The position numbers and the translations under genes were made by a program. The notes below the pieces were generated by a model, which worked only from the letters and a program-made list of their open reading frames with translations, was not told where the DNA came from and searched no databases. 51,521 bases of DNA from an uncultured Lachnospiraceae bacterium (GTDB lineage Bacteria; Bacillota; Clostridia; Lachnospirales; Lachnospiraceae): contig CAJTVL010000029.1 of assembly GCA_910579425.1 (NCBI GenBank), positions 1-51,521 of the forward strand, written 5' to 3'. Of this stretch, positions 34,936 through 44,557 are shown one piece after another; positions within the stretch are counted from its first letter, which is position 1, and each line of letters begins with the position of its first letter.

Positions 34936-36378
34936 ATGAAAATACAAGCATTTAATCCGTTTTTGCCGAGTTATGAGTATATACCGGATGCGGAGCCTTA
35001 TGTATTCGGAAGCAGGGTGTATGTCTACGGAAGTCATGACCGGTTTGACGGGGAAGATTTTTGCATGAATGATTATGTGTGCTGGTCAGCGCCGATTGAT
35101 GATCTGGGGGCATGGAAAAAAGAAAGAGTTATTTACCGTTCCGTGCAGGACCCGCTGAACGAAGACGGTACACAGCATCTATTTGCACCGGATGTGCAGG
35201 TAGGTGAAGACGGCAGGTATTATTTGTTTTACTGTCTGCATCGTTCGCCCACTGTCTCTGTGGCGGTTTGTGACGAGCCGGCAGGAGAATATCAATTTTA
35301 TGGACATATCCATTATGCGGACGGAATTTTATATGGACAAAAACAGGGAGATGTATTTAATTTCGATCCGGGAGTACTAAAAGATGATGACGGAAGAATC
35401 TATCTGTATACGGGGTTGTCCTATCTGAAAGACGCACCCATGAGGAAATATCTTGCAGGGATGTTTCAGATAGACGGTTCATATTGTGTCGAACTGGATA
35501 AGGATATGCTGACACTAAAGAGCGAGCCTGTGCTGACAGTTCCCGGGGAGGTTTTGGCGGAAGGAACGGATTTTGAGGGGCATGGATTTTTTGAGGCAAG
35601 CAGCCCGCGGAAGATTAATGGGCGGTATTATATGATTTATTCCTCAGTTAAAAGCCATGATTTGTGTTATGCAGTCAGCGAATCTCCTGTGACGGGGTTC
35701 CGATATGGGGGTATTATTGTCAGTATTGGAGATATCGGCATTGTAGAAGAGGAGCAGGCTGTGAATTACCTGAGTAATACCCATGGTGGATTGGTGGAAA
35801 TAGAGGGACAGTGGTATGTATTTTATCACCGGCATACTAACCGCCACCGTAATTCCCGACAGATGTGCGCAGAGCAGATAAAGATTGCAGAAGATGGAAG
35901 GATTACACAAACAGAAGTTACAAGCTGCGGCTTAAATGGAGGACCGTTGCAGGGAACAGGAAGATATGAAGCCCGAATTGCCTGCAATTTATCAAGTGCC
36001 GGAGGAACTTTCATGTACCAGAAAGAAAAAACGGCAGGAGAAGAGAGGCATCCTTATTTTACGCAGGATGGAGAAGACAGAGAGGATAATCCCAATCAAT
36101 ATATTGCTAATCTGCGGGATGGCGCATGGGCCGGATTTAAATACTTCGATATCAGACAGAGCAGCCGGATTAAAATCAGTGTGCGGGGAAATGCAGAAGG
36201 TGAAATGCTGGTACAGGATGAAAAGGATGGGGAAATCAGGGCGGTTATTCCGGTACGCCCATCGGCGGACTGGCAGGAGGAATCTGGGGAGTTTCATATA
36301 GAGCCGGGCGTACATGCTTTATATTTTATATATAAAGGAAGTGGCAGCATGGACTGGCAGTGGTTTGAGTTTTGCTGA
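34936..36378 (+). CDS. Glycoside hydrolase family 43, paralogue (480 aa)
   Basis: This is a GH43 five-bladed propeller with D18 (YIPDAEP), D144 (FDPGVLKDDDG) and E220 (FFEASSP), and a C-terminal beta domain. It is clearly homologous to the GH43 at 13356, sharing the opening and the SHDRF/NDYV motifs. It probably removes alpha-L-arabinofuranosyl or beta-xylosyl residues. AAAGGAG lies before the ATG. The gene is 64 bp after GH78 in the same direction. The two GH43 genes differ in neighbours and so may serve different branches of the same substrate. Confidence 0.9.
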   Translation: MKIQAFNPFLPSYEYIPDAEPYVFGSRVYVYGSHDRFDGEDFCMNDYVCWSAPIDDLGAWKKERVIYRSVQDPLNEDGTQHLFAPDVQVGEDGRYYLFYCLHRSPTVSVAVCDEPAGEYQFYGHIHYADGILYGQKQGDVFNFDPGVLKDDDGRIYLYTGLSYLKDAPMRKYLAGMFQIDGSYCVELDKDMLTLKSEPVLTVPGEVLAEGTDFEGHGFFEASSPRKINGRYYMIYSSVKSHDLCYAVSESPVTGFRYGGIIVSIGDIGIVEEEQAVNYLSNTHGGLVEIEGQWYVFYHRHTNRHRNSRQMCAEQIKIAEDGRITQTEVTSCGLNGGPLQGTGRYEARIACNLSSAGGTFMYQKEKTAGEERHPYFTQDGEDREDNPNQYIANLRDGAWAGFKYFDIRQSSRIKISVRGNAEGEMLVQDEKDGEIRAVIPVRPSADWQEESGEFHIEPGVHALYFIYKGSGSMDWQWFEFC

Positions 36379-36393
36379 AAGGAGAAATAGTTT

Positions 36394-38214
36394 ATGGGAA
36401 AGGAATATTTTTGTAATCCGGTAAATGTACCTTACCGGTATCAGTTTAATAAACCGCAGGTTCAGGGAATGTCCGGCGATGCGCCGGTGCAGGTGGCGCG
36501 CGAAGCGGCAGACCCTTCGATGATTCAGTTTCAAGGTAAATATTATATTTTCGCATCTATGACGCTTAGCGTATGGATATCGGAGGATATGGTGCATTGG
36601 GAAAGCCACCGTCTGCCGGAATCACTTCCGTTGTATGATTATGCGCCGGATGCAAGAGTGGTGGGGGATTATGTATATTTCTGTGCTTCCAGAAAGGAAG
36701 AAGCATGCAGTTTTTATCGTACCAAAGATGTTATAAACGGACCTTATGAGGAGATAAAGGGAACGTTTTCCTTCTGGGATCCGAATCTTTTCGTAGATGA
36801 TGACGGCAGAATGTATTTTTACTGGGGCTGCTCTAATCAGACACCTATATGGGGTGTAGAGCTTGACTCTGAGACTATGAAGCCTCTGACGGAGAAGAAG
36901 GAACTGATATGGGGTGACGCATGGACAAAGGGGTATGAGAGAAGCGGGGAGAATCACTGTGCACCGCCTTTTCCGGAAGAAGAAATTGAAGTGCGTTATC
37001 AGGAGTTCCTAAAGTCACATCATATAGAAGAAGCGATGCTGCCGGAGAGTATGGTTATGCAATTACATGGACATGTGAGCCGTAAGCCATTTATTGAAGG
37101 CGCGTGGATGGATAAATATCAAGGCAGGTATTATCTCCAGTATGCATGTACAGGTGCAGAGTACAATGTATATAGTGACGGGGTTTATGTGAGCGATTTT
37201 CCCCTTGGTCCTTTTACGCTGGCGGATAATAACCCATATTCCTATAAGCCGGGCGGCTTCCTGCCGGGAGCCGGGCATGGCTCGACGATGTGGGACAAAC
37301 AAGGGAATCTGTGGCATGCTTCCACGATGCGGATTAGTATGAACCATACATTTGAGCGACGCGTAGGAATCTGGCCAGCAGGATTTGATGAAGACGGCGA
37401 GCTTTTCTGTAACCAGCGTTATGGTGACTGGCCGATGGAAGTAGAAGACGACAGGATGAACCCATGGAAGGAGCCTCAATGGTATCTATTAAGTTACGGG
37501 AAAACAGCATCCGCGTCTTCCTTTACAGAGAAAAAAGAACCGAAATATGCTGTAGATGAAAATGTGCAGACATGGTGGCGTGCCGCAACAGCTAAGTGTG
37601 GTGAGTGGATTCAGGTAGATCTGGAAAAAAGTTATACGGTAAACGCTGTACAGATTAATTTTGCAGATGATGGTATCAATATTCCTGTGCCGGGGAAAAT
37701 CCGTGGAACTACGCAAGCCCGTTATATCGAAGAGAAAGACCATGTGACCCGCTGGAAACTGGAGGGTTCTCTGGATGGTAAAAATTATTTTATGATAGAG
37801 GATAAGTCAGAAGCAGATACGGACTTACCCCATGACTTGATTGTAAGGCTGGAAGGCGTTCAGGCACGGTTCCTGAAACTGACGGTAATCGAAGTACCAT
37901 ATGGGCAGACGGCCTGCATTTCCGGTTTACGCATATTTGGCGTAGGCGACGGGGAAAAGCCGGAAGTACCGGAGTTTGAAGCGTATAGGGAAAATGAGCT
38001 GGATATGATGGTGAAAATAGCAGGTACAAATGCCACAGGTTATAATATTTTGTGGGGCAGTCAGCCCGATAAACTCTATCACAGTCATATGGTATTCGGA
38101 AATGAGCAGCGTATAGGGGCGCTGGTTAAGGGAAAAGAATATTATGTGCGTGTGGATGCATTTAATGAAAATGGGATTACTGAGGGGAATGTCGTAAAGA
38201 TATTGAGAGGCTGA
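36394..38214 (+). CDS. GH43 glycosidase with C-terminal F5/8 (CBM32) and Fn3-like domains (606 aa)
   Basis: The propeller occupies the first two thirds, with D40 (AADPSM), D129 (FWDPNLFVDDDG) and E235 (FIEGAWM). A F5/8 type C (CBM32-like) sugar-binding domain follows (about residues 370-510: TASASSFTEKKEPKYAVDEN, WIQVDLEKSYTVNAVQINF). A short Fn3-like end (TGYNILWGSQPDKLY) completes it. The attached binding domain on a cytoplasmic enzyme is uncommon and suggests that it handles longer oligosaccharides than the other GH43s. AAAGGAG lies before the ATG. The gene is 15 bp after the previous stop and 32 bp before uxuA. Confidence 0.88.
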   Translation: MGKEYFCNPVNVPYRYQFNKPQVQGMSGDAPVQVAREAADPSMIQFQGKYYIFASMTLSVWISEDMVHWESHRLPESLPLYDYAPDARVVGDYVYFCASRKEEACSFYRTKDVINGPYEEIKGTFSFWDPNLFVDDDGRMYFYWGCSNQTPIWGVELDSETMKPLTEKKELIWGDAWTKGYERSGENHCAPPFPEEEIEVRYQEFLKSHHIEEAMLPESMVMQLHGHVSRKPFIEGAWMDKYQGRYYLQYACTGAEYNVYSDGVYVSDFPLGPFTLADNNPYSYKPGGFLPGAGHGSTMWDKQGNLWHASTMRISMNHTFERRVGIWPAGFDEDGELFCNQRYGDWPMEVEDDRMNPWKEPQWYLLSYGKTASASSFTEKKEPKYAVDENVQTWWRAATAKCGEWIQVDLEKSYTVNAVQINFADDGINIPVPGKIRGTTQARYIEEKDHVTRWKLEGSLDGKNYFMIEDKSEADTDLPHDLIVRLEGVQARFLKLTVIEVPYGQTACISGLRIFGVGDGEKPEVPEFEAYRENELDMMVKIAGTNATGYNILWGSQPDKLYHSHMVFGNEQRIGALVKGKEYYVRVDAFNENGITEGNVVKILRG

Positions 38215-38246
38215 ATAAGTAAAAATAATAAAAGGAGGGCAACTAT

Positions 38247-39314
38247 ATGGAGATGACACTGAGATGGTATGGCTCTAAGTTCGATACGGTGACATTAAAA
38301 CAGATCCGGCAGATACCGGGCGTTACCGGAGTTATTACAACATTATATGATACACAGCCCGGTGAAGTATGGGACAGGGAGAGAATCCGCGGCATGAAAG
38401 ATGAAGTGGAGGCGTCCGGACTGCATATCGCAGGTCTAGAGAGCGTCAACATTCATGATGCGATCAAGACCGGCGTGCCGGAAAGGGAGCAATATATCAA
38501 TAATTATATCAAAACACTTGAGAATCTGGGGCAGGAAGATATCCATCTGGTATGCTACAACTTCATGCCGGTGTTTGACTGGACGCGCACGGAACTGGCG
38601 CGTGTAAGGCCGGACGGTTCTACGGTACTCGCATATACACAGGCAGCTGTGGACGCCATTGACCCGGAGAAGATGTTTGAGTCCATTGCAGGGGATATGA
38701 ATGGAACGGTCATGCCGGGTTGGGAGCCGGAGCGTATGGCTCATGTAAAAGAGTTGTTTGAGATGTATAAAGAAATCGATGATGAAAAGTTATTTGAAAA
38801 TTTAAAATATTTTCTGGAAAGAATCATGCCGGTCTGTGATAAATATGATATCAACATGGCAATCCACCCGGATGATCCGGCATGGAGTGTATTCGGTCTT
38901 CCACGCATCATTATCAATAAGGAAAACATTCTCCGTATGATGAAAATGGTAGATAATCCACATAATGGCGTGACATTCTGCTCCGGCTCTTATGGCACAA
39001 ACCTGGAAAATGACCTGCCGGATATGATCCGTTCGCTGAAAGGAAGAATCCATTTTGCCCATGTACGGAACTTAAAGTTTATTACGCCGGACAACTTTGA
39101 AGAAGCGGCACATCTTTCCAGCGACGGAAGTTTTGATATGTATGAGATCATGAAAGCCTTATATGATATCGGATTTGACGGACCGATCAGACCGGATCAC
39201 GGCCGTATGATCTGGGATGAGGTAGCAATGCCCGGATATGGTCTTTATGACCGTGCACTTGGGGCGGCATACTTAAACGGATTGTGGGAAGCTATTAAGA
39301 AGTCCGCTGTGTAG
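38247..39314 (+). CDS. uxuA: Mannonate dehydratase UxuA (355 aa)
   Basis: This enzyme dehydrates D-mannonate to 2-keto-3-deoxygluconate (KDG). The sequence shows typical UxuA features: the start MTLRWYGSKFDTVTLKQIRQIPG, LESVNIHDAIKTG, and metal-site segments such as HPDDPAW, HFAHVRN and RPDHGRM. The length fits the family. AAAGGAGG lies before the ATG. It is followed by uxuB and the KDG genes, which completes the glucuronate branch. It is intact and in the middle of the large operon. Confidence 0.94.
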   Translation: MEMTLRWYGSKFDTVTLKQIRQIPGVTGVITTLYDTQPGEVWDRERIRGMKDEVEASGLHIAGLESVNIHDAIKTGVPEREQYINNYIKTLENLGQEDIHLVCYNFMPVFDWTRTELARVRPDGSTVLAYTQAAVDAIDPEKMFESIAGDMNGTVMPGWEPERMAHVKELFEMYKEIDDEKLFENLKYFLERIMPVCDKYDINMAIHPDDPAWSVFGLPRIIINKENILRMMKMVDNPHNGVTFCSGSYGTNLENDLPDMIRSLKGRIHFAHVRNLKFITPDNFEEAAHLSSDGSFDMYEIMKALYDIGFDGPIRPDHGRMIWDEVAMPGYGLYDRALGAAYLNGLWEAIKKSAV

Positions 39315-39400
39315 ACTTTTCCCACGCAGGAGGTATGTCCGGAAAACAATCTTTTTCGTGCGGATTTGAGATTTAGCAGAGTAAAATCATGGAGGTTATG

Positions 39401-41005
39401 ATGAAAGTAGATTTACAAGGAATTGCAGACAGGAAACAATGGGAAGACAAAGGATATCACCTTCCAGAGTATGACATCGGACAGATGAGGGAGGCAACAA
39501 AAGAAAATCCGTTCTGGATACACTTCGGTGCAGGCAACCTGTTCCGTGCCTTTCATGCCGCAATCGTGGAGAAAATGCTGAATGAAGGAAAGCTGGACAG
39601 AGGATTAATTGTCGCGGAAGGCTTCGATTATGAGATTGTGGAGAAGATGTACGATACACATGACAATCTGGGGATCGCAGTGACACTTAAGGCGGACGGG
39701 ACAATTGATAAGAGAGTGATAGGAAGCGTGGCGGAAGCCCATCCTTTAGATTCAGGTAATGAGACGGCATATGGCAGGCTGAAGGAAATCTTTGAGAAGG
39801 ATTCCCTGCAGATGGTTACCTTTACGATTACGGAGAAAGGCTATAGCCTGACCAATGCAAAAGGGGAACAGCTGCCGGATGTGGCGGCAGATTTTACGGC
39901 AGGACCGGAACGGCCGGCAAGCTATATGGGGAAGGTGTCTTCCCTGCTCTATGCCAGATACTGCGCGGGAGCAAAACCCATTGCCATGGTCAGCACGGAT
40001 AACTGTTCCCATAATGGGGATAAGCTGTATGTGGCGGTATCGGCATTTGCACGAGCCTGGATGGAAAACGGAAAGGCAGATGCCGGATTTATGGAGTATA
40101 TTGATTCCGAAAAGGTATCTTTCACATGGAGCATGATCGATAAGATCACGCCCCGGCCGGATGCGTCTGTGGAAGCCATTTTACGGAAAGACGGCGTGGA
40201 AGAATTAGAACCGGTCGTCACGTCTAAAAATACATATGTTGCACCTTTTGTAAACGCAGAAGAAACGGAATATCTGGTCATTGAGAATGATTTTCCCAAC
40301 GGACGGCAGAAGCTGGAAGAAGGCGGCGTTATGTTTACGGACCGCACGACGGTAGACAAAGTAGAGAAGATGAAAGTATGTACCTGTTTAAATCCGCTTC
40401 ATACCTGTCTTGCCATTTTCGGATGCCTGCTTGGATACCGGAAAATCTCTGATGAGATGAAGGACAGGGAACTCGTAAAGTTGGTGGAGACAGTGGGATA
40501 TAAAGAAGGGCTTCCGGTGGTAGTCGATCCGATAATTTTAAGCCCAAAAGAGTTTATTGATACAGTGCTCAAGGTACGTGTACCGAACCCGTTTATGCCG
40601 GACACACCACAGAGGATTGCAACGGATACTTCCCAGAAACTGGCGATCCGGTTCGGGGAGACTATTAAGGCTTATGCGGCGGACGAAAACCTGAAAGTTG
40701 ATGATCTGCAGATGATTCCGCTTGTCTTTGCAGGATGGATGAGATACCTGATGGCAGTGGACGATGAAAGGAAGCACTTTGAGCTGAGCCCGGATCCGCT
40801 GCTTGCTGAAATCTGCCCGCAGATAGAGGGGATCAGACTCGGAGATACCGATGTGGAAGATGTCATAAGACCGATCATGGAAAATGCAAAGATATTTGGT
40901 GTCAATCTGTATGAGGCAGGTATGGCAGATAAGGTATGCGGCTATTTTAAGGAACTGATCGCAGGACCGGGAGCAGTCCGCAGTACACTGCAGAAATATG
41001 TCTAA
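39401..41005 (+). CDS. uxuB: Fructuronate reductase UxuB (mannitol dehydrogenase family, 534 aa)
   Basis: This NAD-dependent enzyme reduces D-fructuronate to D-mannonate. The sequence belongs to the mannitol dehydrogenase long-chain family: nucleotide-binding region FWIHFGAGNLFRAFHAA, a central SMIDKITPRPD segment, and CLNPLHTCLA near the active site. ATG 39401 is preferred to 39389 or 39398 because GGAGG at 39391-39395 is then 5 bp away. Position between uxuA and the aldolase supports UxuB rather than mannitol dehydrogenase or tagaturonate reductase. No UxaB-like gene is present in the window. Confidence 0.9.
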   Translation: MKVDLQGIADRKQWEDKGYHLPEYDIGQMREATKENPFWIHFGAGNLFRAFHAAIVEKMLNEGKLDRGLIVAEGFDYEIVEKMYDTHDNLGIAVTLKADGTIDKRVIGSVAEAHPLDSGNETAYGRLKEIFEKDSLQMVTFTITEKGYSLTNAKGEQLPDVAADFTAGPERPASYMGKVSSLLYARYCAGAKPIAMVSTDNCSHNGDKLYVAVSAFARAWMENGKADAGFMEYIDSEKVSFTWSMIDKITPRPDASVEAILRKDGVEELEPVVTSKNTYVAPFVNAEETEYLVIENDFPNGRQKLEEGGVMFTDRTTVDKVEKMKVCTCLNPLHTCLAIFGCLLGYRKISDEMKDRELVKLVETVGYKEGLPVVVDPIILSPKEFIDTVLKVRVPNPFMPDTPQRIATDTSQKLAIRFGETIKAYAADENLKVDDLQMIPLVFAGWMRYLMAVDDERKHFELSPDPLLAEICPQIEGIRLGDTDVEDVIRPIMENAKIFGVNLYEAGMADKVCGYFKELIAGPGAVRSTLQKYV

Positions 41006-41078
41006 GGAGAGCGAAGTGAAAAAGAGCTGCTAAAATCTTCACAGCACATTTATGACTTGGAAAGGAGTGGCGGATTAA

Positions 41079-41717
41079 ATGAACGAAATAGAAATAATTC
41101 AAAAACTGGGAGTAGTTCCGGTAGTTGTACTTAATGATGCAAAAGATGCCCTGCCTCTGGCTGAGGCGTTATGCGATGGCGGACTTCCCTGCGCAGAAGT
41201 TACATTTCGTACTGAAGCGGCGGAAGAATCAATCAAGATTATGACAAAAGAATACCCGGAAATGCTCATAGGAGCAGGGACGGTGCTTACCACAGAGCAG
41301 GCTGACCGTGCCGTGGATGCGGGAGCAAAGTTCATTGTCAGTCCGGGATTTGATGCGGAGATTGTGGATTACTGTCTGGAAAAGGGGATTCCGGTATTTC
41401 CGGGATGTATTACGCCTTCGGAAACAGCACAGGCGGTTAAGCGGGGATTGAAGGTCATAAAGTTTTTCCCAGCGGAGCAGTTCGGCGGTATTGCCGCGAT
41501 TAAGGCTCTGGCAGCCCCTTATACGGATATCAGGTTCATGCCTACTGGTGGTATCAATGCTGACAATCTTGGGAAGTATCTGTCTTATGACAGGATTGTG
41601 GCGTGTGGGGGAAGCTGGATGGTAAGAGCGGACCTGATTAGAAACAGAGAATTTGATGAAGTAAAGAGGCTGACCGCTGAAGCAGTGGGACTGGTAGCTG
41701 AGATTAGAAATAAATGA
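41079..41717 (+). CDS. eda: 2-keto-3-deoxy-6-phosphogluconate (KDPG) aldolase (212 aa)
   Basis: This is a class I aldolase that cleaves KDPG to pyruvate and glyceraldehyde-3-phosphate. The Schiff-base lysine is K128 in VIKFFPAE and the general acid/base is E40 in AEVTFRT, matching E. coli Eda E45/K133. Phosphate-binding GAGTVL and the PTGGI loop are present. AAAGGAG precedes the ATG. It lies between uxuB and the KDG kinase gene. Confidence 0.94.
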   Translation: MNEIEIIQKLGVVPVVVLNDAKDALPLAEALCDGGLPCAEVTFRTEAAEESIKIMTKEYPEMLIGAGTVLTTEQADRAVDAGAKFIVSPGFDAEIVDYCLEKGIPVFPGCITPSETAQAVKRGLKVIKFFPAEQFGGIAAIKALAAPYTDIRFMPTGGINADNLGKYLSYDRIVACGGSWMVRADLIRNREFDEVKRLTAEAVGLVAEIRNK

Positions 41718-41786
41718 TGCGGATGTGTGTCTGCGGTACAAGGCCGGCAGACCGCGGAAAGGTATGGGATAAAAGTGAAGCAGAAT

Positions 41787-42812
41787 ATGGGAAAAAAAGT
41801 CGTTACATTCGGTGAGATCATGTTGAGGCTGGCACCGGAAGGATATTATCGTTTTGTGCAGGCGGAAAGTTTCGGTGCTACCTATGGCGGAGGAGAGGCA
41901 AACGTGGCGGTGTCCCTTGCAAATTTCGGTTTTGATGCCTGCTTTGTCACGAAGCTCCCGGCACATGAGATCGGACAGGGAGCAGTCAATTCATTGAGAA
42001 GGTTCGGGGTGGACACCTCCGGGATCGTGCGCGGGGGAGACAGGGTTGGTATTTATTTCCTGGAGAAAGGGGCATCCCAGAGACCGTCAAAGGTGATCTA
42101 TGACCGTGCAGGTTCTTCCATTGCCATGGCGTCAAAAGATGACTTTGACTGGAAAGCGATTTTAGAAGGGGCGGAGTGGTTCCATTTTACAGGGATTACA
42201 CCCGCGCTGAATGACAATGTGGCGGGGATATGTCTTGAGGCGTGTAAGGCAGCCAAGGAAGCGGGAATTAAGATATCCTGCGATTTAAATTACAGGAATA
42301 AGCTGTGGAGCAAGGAAAAAGCAGGGCAGGTTATGGGTGAGCTCTGTACGTATGTGGATGTATGCATTGCAAATGAAGAAGATGCGACGGATGTATTTGG
42401 CATCAGGGCTGAGAATACGGATGTTTATGCGGGCGAAGTGAACCACGAAGGATATAGGAGTGTTGCAAAGCAGCTGGCAGACCGTTTCGGTTTTGAAAAG
42501 GTGGCAATCACCCTGCGTGAGTCAATCTCTGCAAACGATAACCTGTGGTCGGCTATGCTGTATGATGGGGATGATTATTTCTTCAGTAAAAAATATAAAA
42601 TGCACATCGTTGACCGTGTGGGCGGCGGGGACAGTTTCGGAGCAGGTCTGATTGCGGCATGTTTAAACGGATATGATGCACAGAATACCGTTGAATTTGC
42701 GGTGGCGGCATCCTGTCTGAAACATTCCATTGAAGGAGATTTCAATATGGTGACGGTGGATGAGGTCTTGAAGCTGGCAGGCGGAGACGCTTCCGGGCGT
42801 GTGCAGAGATAG
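41787..42812 (+). CDS. kdgK: 2-keto-3-deoxygluconate kinase (PfkB family, 341 aa)
   Basis: This kinase phosphorylates KDG to KDPG. It is a PfkB/ribokinase-fold kinase with GEIMLRL at the start, the first signature YGGGEANVAVSLANFG, and the catalytic Asp in GGGDSFGAGL near the end. The start at 41787 follows family length and the first conserved strand; the ribosome site is weak, and an in-frame GTG lies a few codons upstream, so coupling to the aldolase gene 69 bp upstream is possible. The surroundings settle the substrate as KDG rather than fructose or ribose. Confidence 0.92.
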   Translation: MGKKVVTFGEIMLRLAPEGYYRFVQAESFGATYGGGEANVAVSLANFGFDACFVTKLPAHEIGQGAVNSLRRFGVDTSGIVRGGDRVGIYFLEKGASQRPSKVIYDRAGSSIAMASKDDFDWKAILEGAEWFHFTGITPALNDNVAGICLEACKAAKEAGIKISCDLNYRNKLWSKEKAGQVMGELCTYVDVCIANEEDATDVFGIRAENTDVYAGEVNHEGYRSVAKQLADRFGFEKVAITLRESISANDNLWSAMLYDGDDYFFSKKYKMHIVDRVGGGDSFGAGLIAACLNGYDAQNTVEFAVAASCLKHSIEGDFNMVTVDEVLKLAGGDASGRVQR

Positions 42813-42876
42813 TCTGGCGGGGAACATTTGAAAAGTGTTTTATGGCTGAGCGAAGCGAAAGGGACGGATATTAAAG

Positions 42877-44289
42877 ATGAAAAAATTTATGGATGAAAAT
42901 TTCCTGCTGTCAACTGAAACAGCGCAGAAGCTGTATCATGAATATGCCGCGGCAATGCCGGTTCTGGATTATCACTGCCATATCAGCCCGCAGGAGATTG
43001 CAGAAGATAAGCAATTTGAAAATATTGCACAGATCTGGCTGGGCGGCGACCATTATAAGTGGCGGCAGATGCGTTCCAACGGGATAGCAGAAGAATATAT
43101 TATCGGGAATGCCCCTGACCGGGAAAAATTCCAGAAATGGGCGGAGACGTTGGAAAAGGCAATCGGGAATCCTCTGTATCATTGGAGCCATCTGGAACTG
43201 CAGAGGTATTTCGGATATGACGGGGTGCTGAATGGGGAAACAGCGCAGGAAGTGTGGGATATTTGTAACGATAAATTAAGAGGGGAAAAGATCAGTGCAA
43301 GAAGCCTGATCCGGCAGTCTAATGTGACATTGCTGTGTACCACCGATGATCCGGCAGATGATTTGGAATGGCATAAACAGATTGCTGAGGATAAGACTTT
43401 TGATGTGCAGGTTCTGCCTGCATGGAGACCGGAAGCCGCCATGAAGATAGCGGCACCGGGGTTCGCGGGTTATATAGAACGCCTTGGCAGGGCGGCGGAT
43501 ATGGAGATTACAACCTTTGGAGAGTTGAAAACTGCCCTTACAAAACGGATGGAATTTTTTAATGGAATGAGGTGCCGGATCTCGGACCACAGCCTTGACT
43601 ATGCCATGTATGTGCCGGCATCAGAGGCGGAAATAGAAGACATTTTTGCACGGGCGCTGGCAGGAGAGGAAGTGTCTTACGAAGAAGAGTTAAAATATAA
43701 AACGGCATTTCTTTTATACGCAGGGAAAGAATATGTGCGGCTGGGATGGGCCATGCAGTTGCATTATGGCGTGAAGCGGGATAACAATAAGAAAATATAC
43801 CGCTGTCTGGGAGCCGATGCCGGGATAGACTGTATCAATAACCATACGCCGTCTGCCCAGCTGGCGGATTTACTGGACGCACTGAATGAGGCTGACGCCC
43901 TTCCCAGGACAATCCTGTACAGCTTGAATCCGACGGATAATGCGGTAATTGGCACTGTCATCGGTTGTTTTCAGGATGAAGGATGCGCCGGAAAGATCCA
44001 GCAGGGAAGCGCATGGTGGTTCAACGACAATAAACAGGGAATAATTGACCAGATGACATCGCTTGCAAATCTGGGGCTTCTTGGCAATTTTATCGGAATG
44101 CTGACGGATTCCCGGAGTTTTCTTTCTTACACAAGGCATGAGTATTTCCGCAGGATACTCTGCGAACTAATCGGCGGATGGGTGGAAAACGGGGAATATC
44201 CGAATGACGAGAAGGCGCTTGCAAAACTTGTAAAAGATATTTCCTATCGGAATGCCGTGCGGTATTTTGGGTTTGATCTGGAGATATAA
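42877..44289 (+). CDS. uxaC: Glucuronate isomerase UxaC (470 aa)
   Basis: This enzyme isomerises D-glucuronate to D-fructuronate (and D-galacturonate to D-tagaturonate). It is an amidohydrolase-like TIM barrel with metal-binding histidines H33 and H35 in LDYHCHISP, the WLGGDHYKWR block and SLNPTDNAVI. Full family length. It is the last gene of the operon, followed by a terminator at 44510-44552. Because UxaA and UxaB are absent, the galacturonate branch is not supported here. The upstream ribosome site AAAGGGA is moderate. Confidence 0.94.
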   Translation: MKKFMDENFLLSTETAQKLYHEYAAAMPVLDYHCHISPQEIAEDKQFENIAQIWLGGDHYKWRQMRSNGIAEEYIIGNAPDREKFQKWAETLEKAIGNPLYHWSHLELQRYFGYDGVLNGETAQEVWDICNDKLRGEKISARSLIRQSNVTLLCTTDDPADDLEWHKQIAEDKTFDVQVLPAWRPEAAMKIAAPGFAGYIERLGRAADMEITTFGELKTALTKRMEFFNGMRCRISDHSLDYAMYVPASEAEIEDIFARALAGEEVSYEEELKYKTAFLLYAGKEYVRLGWAMQLHYGVKRDNNKKIYRCLGADAGIDCINNHTPSAQLADLLDALNEADALPRTILYSLNPTDNAVIGTVIGCFQDEGCAGKIQQGSAWWFNDNKQGIIDQMTSLANLGLLGNFIGMLTDSRSFLSYTRHEYFRRILCELIGGWVENGEYPNDEKALAKLVKDISYRNAVRYFGFDLEI

Positions 44290-44314
44290 GTTGCCTTCGC
44301 AGAACCGAGACACA

Positions 44315-44473
44315 ATGAAGGAGATGTTTAACGATAAAGACTTCAAATTTGTATTGAGCAGCATTGTAGGACTGATACTATGTGTCAGTAGTGCGGTAAA
44401 TCTCGAAGTACTGATTGCAATTATAAGTGGAGTCAGCCTGATACTTGAGAGTGATAATGTTGATAAATTTTGA
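44315..44473 (+). CDS. Small putative membrane protein (52 aa)
   Basis: This is a short frame with a long hydrophobic centre (FVLSSIVGLILCVSSAVNLEVLIAIISGV, here described rather than assigned), which could form one or two membrane helices, and a charged tail. No clear ribosome site precedes 44315, and the in-frame ATG at 44324 has AAGGAG immediately before it with no spacer. It may be a remnant of the mobile region. Treat as tentative. Confidence 0.3.
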   Translation: MKEMFNDKDFKFVLSSIVGLILCVSSAVNLEVLIAIISGVSLILESDNVDKF

Positions 44474-44509
44474 TGTATTGTGGGTGTAATCGGAGAAAAC
44501 AGAAAATGG

Positions 44510-44552
44510 CCTGCTTGGGAAAGTTTATAATGGATTCCTAAGTAGGTTTTTT
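44510..44552 (+). terminator. Terminator after uxaC and the small ORF
   Basis: CCTGCTT (44510-44516) pairs with AAGTAGG (44540-44546) and an inner GGAA pairs with TTCC, followed by TTTTTT at 44547-44552. One G-T pair occurs in the outer stem. It closes the large glucuronate operon. Confidence 0.6.
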
Positions 44553-44557
44553 AAATA

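Noticed and set aside
41229..41966. Long minus-strand open frame across the aldolase and kinase genes
   Set aside because: It overlaps two well-supported enzymes on the opposite strand and shows no domain.
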